Shown here: positions 59,064 through 64,000 of the stretch, piece by piece | Layout: every line of letters starts with the position of its first letter | Position numbering within the stretch: position 1 is the first letter of the stretch | Source: Microbacterium sp. SORGH_AS_0969 | GTDB taxonomy: Bacteria > Actinomycetota > Actinomycetes > Actinomycetales > Microbacteriaceae | Direction: 5' to 3' | Assembly (NCBI RefSeq): GCF_030818255.1 | Contig: NZ_JAUTAG010000001.1 | Location: forward strand, 1,054,001-1,118,000 | DNA: 64,000 nt | Notes under the pieces: generated by a model | Database searches by the model: none | The model's input: the letters and a program-made list of their open reading frames with translations, nothing else | What the model was told of the DNA's origin: nothing | Program-made: the position numbers and the translations under genes

Positions 59064-59336
59064 TCAGCCCCGCAGAGCCTGCAGCAGCGCCCCCACGGGG
59101 TGGTCGCTCTCGACGGGGTGGCGGAGCGGAAGGTCCTCGACGCACTCGTAGCGATTACGTCGGCCCTCCTTCTCGCGCTTGAGGTAGCCGGCGTCGACGA
59201 GGTCGGCCAGGATGCCGTGCGCGGTGCGCTCGGTGATGCCGACGGCATCCGCGATCTCGCGGACGCGGGCACCCGGGTCGCGGGAGACGTAGATGAACAC
59301 GTGGGCGTGGTTCGTCAGGAACGTCCAGGTGTTCAT
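59064..59336 (-). CDS. Winged-helix regulator divergent from the dab operon
   Basis: A 90-aa MarR/ArsR-like winged helix: NTWTFLTNHAHVFIYVSRDPG, then VREIADAVGITERTAHGILADL as recognition region and YLKREKEGRRNRYECV as wing. TAGGCT is six bases before the ATG, so it is probably leaderless; GTG 59342 is an alternative start. It is divergent from dabB by 98 bases and probably controls both promoters. Confidence 0.82.
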   Translation of the reverse strand: MNTWTFLTNHAHVFIYVSRDPGARVREIADAVGITERTAHGILADLVDAGYLKREKEGRRNRYECVEDLPLRHPVESDHPVGALLQALRG

Positions 59337-59397
59337 CACCACAGCCTAGTGATCGGCACTATCGGAACTCAAGAACGTGTTATTCATTGCCTGCGTT

Positions 59398-59427
59398 TTG
59401 ACACACGCAATTTTATGCATGTAACTT
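59398..59427 (+). promoter_or_regulatory. dabB promoter
   Basis: TTGACA (59398-59403) and TAACTT (59422-59427) are 18 bases apart, and the dabB ATG follows seven bases after the -10, so the transcript should start at or next to the ATG. TTATGCATGTAA (59413-59424) is a near-palindrome over the -10 and could be the regulator's site. Confidence 0.65.
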
Positions 59428-59434
59428 GCTTCGC

Positions 59435-60901
59435 ATGTCACCGATCGCCCCGCTCCTGACGGCCGCGCTCCTCGCCGCGGTCGGCGCCGCCCTCCTGCCG
59501 GATGCCACACGCCACCGCACTCCGGGCTCGCTCGCCGTCTGGCCCGGGGTCGCTGCCACGGCTCTCGCCACGCTCGGGCTCGCGGGCGCCCTCGCCGACC
59601 GCACCGATGTGGCCGGTGCCGCGCTCGCGCTGCTCATCGTCGCCCTCACCGTCGTCGTGCAGGTGTACGCGAGCCGCCACCTGCGCGGCGACCCGCGCTC
59701 GCGCAGCTTCTTCGCCCTCTCGTCGCTCGCGGCGCTCGGATCGACGACCGCCATCGCCGCGGACGACGTCGTGCTGCTGGCCGTCGGATGGACCCTGGCG
59801 ACACTCAGCACGATCGCCCTGATCGCGACGGGGGGCTCGGGCCCGCAGACGCGGGTCGCGGTCCAGCGCAGCGCCGTGGCTCTCTTCATCGGCGACGCGG
59901 CGCTCTGGACGGCCGTCGTCGTCGCGACCGCCTCGACCGGGTCGATCTCGCTCGCCGCCCTCGGCAGCCTCGACGGCGTGGCCGCGACCCTCGTCGGCGC
60001 CCTCGTCGCGGTCGCCGCGGTCGCCCGCGCGGGGTCGTTCCCGCTGCACGGCTGGCTCCCGGCCACCGCCGCGACGACCACGCCCGTCTCCGCCCTCCTG
60101 CACGCGGGCTTCGTGAACGCGGGCGCCCTGCTCCTCCTGCGGTTCTCCCCCGTCCCCTCGGCCGTGGGTCCCTGGATCGCCGGAATCGCCGGGGCGGTCA
60201 CGCTCCTCATCGCGACGCTCGCGATGCTCACCCGCGCCGACGTGAAGGGGCGGCTGGTGCACTCCACCGCGGCACAGATGGGCTTCCTGCTCCTCGCGTG
60301 CGCGCTCGGCGCCTACGGACTCGCGTTCGTGCACGTCGTCGGCCACGCGCTCTTCAAGGCGAGCCTGTTCCTCGGGGCCGGGTCCGCCGTGGAACACGCG
60401 CTCCGCGCCCGGGCTCTCCCCCGGTCCACCCCCTCGCGGATGGGGCGGGTCGTGGGCGCGCTGCTCATCGTGGGGACCGCCGCGATCGCCCTCATCGGCA
60501 GCGACGCCTTCGCGCACCCGACCGCGGTCCTCCTCCTCTTCGCGCTCACAACCGCCGTCGTCGCGGGGGCGCGGATCGGCGCGTCCTCGGCGCGCGTCCC
60601 GACGCGAGCGGCGCTGCTCCTCACGCTGTCGATCGCGGTCGTCGGGTACGTGGCGGTGGTCTTCCCGGGAGCGGAGGCGCTGGTCCCCGCCAACGGGACG
60701 ACGGCGCTGCCGTGGGGCGTCGCCGTGGCGGTCTTCGTCATCGCCGTGGCATCCCTCCTCCTCATCCGCTCCACGGGACCGGTCTCCGACCGGATCTTCG
60801 CCCTCGCCCTCGCGTGGGGTCGGCCACCGCTCCCCGCCGCCCCCACCCCGTCCTCGGCTCCGGCATCCGCCGGCGGCCCCCTCGAGTACCGGAGAGTCTG
60901 A
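59435..60901 (+). CDS. dabB: Inorganic carbon transporter subunit DabB (proton-conducting, NuoL/MrpA-like)
   Basis: A 488-aa membrane protein of the complex I antiporter-like family with about 12-14 helices. ARAGSFPLHGWLPATAATTTPVSALLHAGFVNAG and LVHSTAAQMGFLLLACALG, AFVHVVGHALFKASLFLGAGS are the conserved proton-channel helices with their Lys and His. Followed directly by the DUF2309 gene, this identifies DabB, which feeds protons to DabA. The stop overlaps the dabA start (TGATG). Confidence 0.92.
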   Translation: MSPIAPLLTAALLAAVGAALLPDATRHRTPGSLAVWPGVAATALATLGLAGALADRTDVAGAALALLIVALTVVVQVYASRHLRGDPRSRSFFALSSLAALGSTTAIAADDVVLLAVGWTLATLSTIALIATGGSGPQTRVAVQRSAVALFIGDAALWTAVVVATASTGSISLAALGSLDGVAATLVGALVAVAAVARAGSFPLHGWLPATAATTTPVSALLHAGFVNAGALLLLRFSPVPSAVGPWIAGIAGAVTLLIATLAMLTRADVKGRLVHSTAAQMGFLLLACALGAYGLAFVHVVGHALFKASLFLGAGSAVEHALRARALPRSTPSRMGRVVGALLIVGTAAIALIGSDAFAHPTAVLLLFALTTAVVAGARIGASSARVPTRAALLLTLSIAVVGYVAVVFPGAEALVPANGTTALPWGVAVAVFVIAVASLLLIRSTGPVSDRIFALALAWGRPPLPAAPTPSSAPASAGGPLEYRRV

Positions 60902-63432
60902 TGACCACCACCGCTCCTCCTTCACCGGCCACCATCCGGGGCTGGGTCGCTGCCGCCGGCCGCGCGATCTCGCCGCACTTCCCGCTCGAGACCTTCATCG
61001 CCCGCAACCCCGTCGCCGGTTACGAGGACCTCGACTGGGAAGACGCTCTCGGACAGATCGCCCGCGATCACGGCATCCTGCTCACGCTGCCCGAAGAGCG
61101 CTTCCGCGAGCTGCATGAGCAAGGGCGCATCTCGTCGGGCGACCTGATCGCCGCCCTCCGGTTCACGGTCGCCGAGGCGCGCGCGACCGACACCCTCACG
61201 GTCGGTCAGGTCGCCACCACGGTCGCCGAAGTTCTGCGGCAGGACCTGCTCGTCTCGCCCCCGATGGCCCTCGGCTCCTCGCTCCCCACCCCGGCGAGCG
61301 CCCTCGCGCCCCGCATCCACGCTCGCGTCGACGACCTCATCGCGCGGTGGCTGACCGCGATCCTCGGCGAGGGCGCGTGGAGCGGCCCCGTGCGGCGCGA
61401 CGGCATGTGGACCGGCTGGCGGCGCCTCGCTGCGGTCGACCCGACGCTCTCGCGGCGGGTGCGCAGCGGCATCCGGAGCACGCCCGCCGACGCGGCGAGC
61501 GCGATCGGAGTCGCCCTCGACCGCTGGCAGCTCGCGGGCTCGGAGGCCGAGGACTTCCTGCGGGCGCACGTGCTCGCGCAGCCGGGCTGGTCGGCCCTCG
61601 TCCGGCACTTCACGGACAGCTCGCGGGGGATCGATCTCACCTCGCTCGTCGCCATCCGGGTCACGCTCGAGCGCCTCCTGCTCCCGGCCGACGCCACTCT
61701 CCCCGCGTCGGCGCAGACCGCGCCCAACAACAAGGCGCGGATCGGCACGGTCACGCTCGCGCTGGGCGCCGACCCGTCCGACCCCGCCACCCGCGCGGTC
61801 GTGGGCCGCACGCTCGCCCTGGTCACCCCGGCGACCAGGCTCGCCGTCTGGCAGGAGGCATACGAGCGCGGCGTGGCCCGCGCGCTCGCGCCCGCGCGGG
61901 GAGACGAACGGACCGGCCGCCCGCTCGCCCAGGCCGTGTTCTGCATCGACACGCGGTCCGAAAGCTTCCGGCGCCACCTCGAGGCGGCGGGCCCCGTCGA
62001 GACGCTCGGCTTCGCCGGCTTCTTCGCGGTGCCGATCTCGTTCCGCCCCGCGGACGGGTCCGCCGAGGTCGCCTCGTGCCCCGTCCTGCTGACCCCGCGG
62101 GTCGCGATCACCGAGTCGTCGGTCGAGCGCGACGCCCTCGGCCGGTGGCGGCGGCAGCGGATCGGGGAGGGAGAGCGGGATGCCACGCTCGACGCGCTGA
62201 AGGAGTCGCCGGTCACGCCCTTCGCGTTCGCCGAGACCGCGGGCTGGGTGATCGGCGCGGCCTCCGCGATGCGGACGCTCGCCCCGGAAGGCTGGCGCGC
62301 GCTGGTCGAGAAGGTCAGGCCCGCGAAGCCATCCACGCACGTGGACGCCGACGTCGTGTTCTCGCTCGAGGAGCGCGTCCTCTACGCCGAGACGGCGCTG
62401 CGGATGATGGGCCTCGTCGACGACTTCGCCCCGATCGTGCTGCTGTGCGGCCACGGTGCGACCGTCACGAACAACCCCTTCGCGTCGAGCCTGCAGTGCG
62501 GGGCGTGCGGTGGGCACGAGGGCGAACCGAACGCCCGCGCCGCGGCGATGATCTTCAACGACCCCGAGACGCGCCTCGCGCTGGCCGCGCGTGGCATCCG
62601 GATCCCCGCGGACACGCTGTTCCTCGCCGCGCAGATGGACACCGTGACCGACGAGGTCACGCTCCTCGAACCGTGGACGGTGCCCGCCACGCACGAGACG
62701 ATCGTGCTCGAGCTCGGGCGGCACCTCGAGTCCGCGCGGGTGGCGAACACCGCCGAGCGCAGCGCGAGCCTCCCCGGGGGCAGCGACGCGGCCGGAGCGG
62801 TGCGCGACACCGAGCGGCGGTCCGCCGACTGGGCGGAGTCGTACGCCGAGTGGGGGCTCGCGGGCAACGCGGCCTTCATCGTCGGGCCACGGGCGATCAC
62901 GGCCGGGCTCGACCTCGAGCGGCGGGCATTCCTGCACAGCTACGAGGCCGCCGCCGACCCGGACGGGTCGGGGCTCGAGACGATCCTCACCGCGCCGATG
63001 ATCGTGGCGCAGTGGATCAACGCGCAGTACACCGCGTCGACGGTCGCCCCCGACCGCTTCGGCGCCGGCCCCAAACCGCTGCACAACGTCGTCGGGACCG
63101 TGGGCGTGCTCTCGGGCTACGGCGGCGACCTGCGGATCGGCCTGCCCTGGCAGTCGGTGGGCGTCGGCCACGAAGCCCGGCACGAACCCGTGCGCCTGCA
63201 GGTGTTCGTGCAAGCGCCGATCGAGCGCGTCAACACGATCGTCGAGGCCTCCGAGGTCGTCCGCACCCTCGTCACTCACCGCTGGATCACCCTTCGGGTG
63301 CGCGCCGGCGAGAACGCGCCCTGGATGCGCTGGGGCCGCTACGGCTGGCAGCTCGACGACCTCGACACGGCCGGGACCCCCGGCATCCCCGTCCTCCATC
63401 ACGAGACCACCACGAAGGCGCACCGCTCATGA
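60901..63432 (+). CDS. dabA: Inorganic carbon transporter subunit DabA (DUF2309)
   Basis: An 843-aa soluble protein with a beta-carbonic-anhydrase-like site. The zinc and catalytic ligands expected for DabA are all there: Cys348 and Asp350 in FCIDTRSE, His518 in LCGHGATVTNNPF, and Cys533 in SLQCGACGGHEG; the His-Cys spacing of 15 equals that described for Halothiobacillus DabA. SPHFPLETFIARNPV near the N-terminus is another family mark. DabAB is thought to hydrate CO2 one way and trap bicarbonate inside. It is coupled to dabB and to the PII-like gene by overlaps. Confidence 0.95.
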   Translation: MTTTAPPSPATIRGWVAAAGRAISPHFPLETFIARNPVAGYEDLDWEDALGQIARDHGILLTLPEERFRELHEQGRISSGDLIAALRFTVAEARATDTLTVGQVATTVAEVLRQDLLVSPPMALGSSLPTPASALAPRIHARVDDLIARWLTAILGEGAWSGPVRRDGMWTGWRRLAAVDPTLSRRVRSGIRSTPADAASAIGVALDRWQLAGSEAEDFLRAHVLAQPGWSALVRHFTDSSRGIDLTSLVAIRVTLERLLLPADATLPASAQTAPNNKARIGTVTLALGADPSDPATRAVVGRTLALVTPATRLAVWQEAYERGVARALAPARGDERTGRPLAQAVFCIDTRSESFRRHLEAAGPVETLGFAGFFAVPISFRPADGSAEVASCPVLLTPRVAITESSVERDALGRWRRQRIGEGERDATLDALKESPVTPFAFAETAGWVIGAASAMRTLAPEGWRALVEKVRPAKPSTHVDADVVFSLEERVLYAETALRMMGLVDDFAPIVLLCGHGATVTNNPFASSLQCGACGGHEGEPNARAAAMIFNDPETRLALAARGIRIPADTLFLAAQMDTVTDEVTLLEPWTVPATHETIVLELGRHLESARVANTAERSASLPGGSDAAGAVRDTERRSADWAESYAEWGLAGNAAFIVGPRAITAGLDLERRAFLHSYEAAADPDGSGLETILTAPMIVAQWINAQYTASTVAPDRFGAGPKPLHNVVGTVGVLSGYGGDLRIGLPWQSVGVGHEARHEPVRLQVFVQAPIERVNTIVEASEVVRTLVTHRWITLRVRAGENAPWMRWGRYGWQLDDLDTAGTPGIPVLHHETTTKAHRS

Positions 63433-63752
63433 GCACGTCCGAACTGACCCCGATGACCAAGATCGAGGTGGTCGTCGCGAGCGACGACGTCGCCGAGGTC
63501 TCCGCACTGATGCAGTCGCTCGGTGCCCGCGGCTACACCGCGATCACCGGTGTGGCCGGCGTCGGACACCACGGCTCGCGCGGCGGTCGCCTGCTGTTCA
63601 ACGACCACGACGCCCTCACGCTGCTGGTGACGGTCGTCGCTCCCGAGCGCGCGGACGGGATCGTCGCCGGCATCCGTCCCCTTCTGGAGCGCACGGCCGG
63701 CGTGATGTTCGTCTCGCCCACCGCGGTGAGCCGCGCCGACTACTTCGTGTGA
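63429..63752 (+). CDS. PII-like signalling protein of the dab operon
   Basis: A 107-aa ferredoxin-like protein: MTKIEVVVASDDVAEVSALMQ is the first strand-helix unit, GYTAITGVAGVGHHGSRGGRLLFN resembles the PII T-loop region, and ALTLLVTVVAPERADGIVAGI the second unit. It lacks the GlnB uridylylation Tyr and fits the PII-like group (SbtB, CPII) found beside bicarbonate transporters. It probably senses a nucleotide or bicarbonate and controls DabAB. ATG 63429 overlaps the dabA stop; its own stop overlaps the next ATG (TGATG). Confidence 0.87.
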   Translation: MSTSELTPMTKIEVVVASDDVAEVSALMQSLGARGYTAITGVAGVGHHGSRGGRLLFNDHDALTLLVTVVAPERADGIVAGIRPLLERTAGVMFVSPTAVSRADYFV

Positions 63753-64000
63753 TGGGCGCTCCCTCGCCGTTCGACGGGACCACGGTGGCGATCGGCACCG
63801 TCCACGGGAAAGAGGCGGCGTTCGCGCCCGCGTTCCGACGGTGGCTCGGCGCGTGGGTCGCCCCCACGGTGGCGCTCGACACCGACGCCCTCGGGACGTT
63901 CACGCGCGACGTGCCGCGGCTGCTCACTCCGGAAGAGGCGGCGACGGCCAAGGCCCGCGGGGCGGCTGCCGAACTCGGGACGACGACGGGTCTCGCGACC
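63752..64000 (+). CDS. Last gene of the dab operon, 3' truncated (possibly DUF6671)
   Basis: Eighty-three codons are visible from the ATG at 63752, coupled to the PII-like gene stop. The start, with VAIGTVHGKEAAFAPAFRRW and VALDTDALGTFTRDVPRLL then PEEAATAKARGAA, resembles the N-terminus of DUF6671 proteins, from memory. If so, a Cys-rich C-terminal part should follow outside the window. It may be a further part of the carbon-uptake operon. Confidence 0.7.
   Translation, partial: MGAPSPFDGTTVAIGTVHGKEAAFAPAFRRWLGAWVAPTVALDTDALGTFTRDVPRLLTPEEAATAKARGAAAELGTTTGLAT

Overview
The window is about 70% GC actinobacterial chromosome with dense, mostly co-directional operons. Several genes have a -10 hexamer of the TANNNT type only 6-7 bases before an ATG or GTG, so their mRNAs are probably leaderless. 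Gene content (SufS-SufU, KdpFABCDE, ribose- and maltose-type ABC systems with LacI/IclR/SorC regulators, YcnI-CopC) and the very frequent heptamer GGATGCC/GGCATCC suggest a Microbacteriaceae member, perhaps Microbacterium. That genus call is inference. I saw no rRNA, tRNA, CRISPR array, transposase or integrase.

Layout. 0-5.7 kb: the 3' part of a GH13 glucosidase, a LacI regulator, a VOC protein, and a GntP gluconate permease convergent with a SorC regulator. 4.7-15.3 kb: one long minus-strand run, IclR regulator, then RbsA/RbsC-type ABC transporter and lipoprotein, cyclase, 2-hydroxyacid dehydrogenase, IdnO, IdnD, a small ORF, an unusual triple-cysteine-repeat HTH protein, and SorC. It looks like a sugar-acid (idonate/ketogluconate/gluconate) catabolic operon; its binding-protein gene carries a frameshift. 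15.5-23.1 kb: FAD reductase, a stand-alone AAA ATPase, M20 hydrolase, small membrane protein, YpfJ-type metalloprotease, and a copper-linked CopC-YcnI-membrane protein cluster. 23.5-30.0 kb: a beta-galactoside operon (GH42, lipoprotein, two permeases, LacI regulator) with a perfect 20-bp operator. 30.2-36.2 kb: two TetR regulators, a class III aminotransferase divergent from an NTF2-like protein and an amino-acid permease, and a serine hydrolase.

36.4-48.6 kb is a potassium region: a KimA-like importer, then kdpFABC with kdpDE, preceded by a 59-aa one-helix protein that overlaps kdpF. A short palindromic repeat has spread through kdpB and the kdpC-kdpD gap and puts a 63-residue extra segment into KdpB. 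A BrnT/BrnA-like toxin-antitoxin pair with a 28-bp operator and an ArfB gene lie between. 48.6-53.5 kb: intergenic inverted repeats, SufS-SufU, a DUF1801-like protein, and an ArsR/double-SRPBCC pair.

53.6-58.9 kb looks like an accessory island: palindrome-controlled winged-helix protein, unknown proteins, a frameshifted gene, an XRE-ImmA/IrrE regulator, and an excisionase-type HTH gene followed by an unrecognised 361-aa protein ending in a zinc-ribbon-like motif. 59.1-64.0 kb: a winged-helix regulator divergent from dabB-dabA, a PII-like gene and a truncated last gene. DabA keeps the expected zinc ligands (C348, D350, H518, C533), so this is probably a working inorganic-carbon uptake system in a presumed heterotroph.
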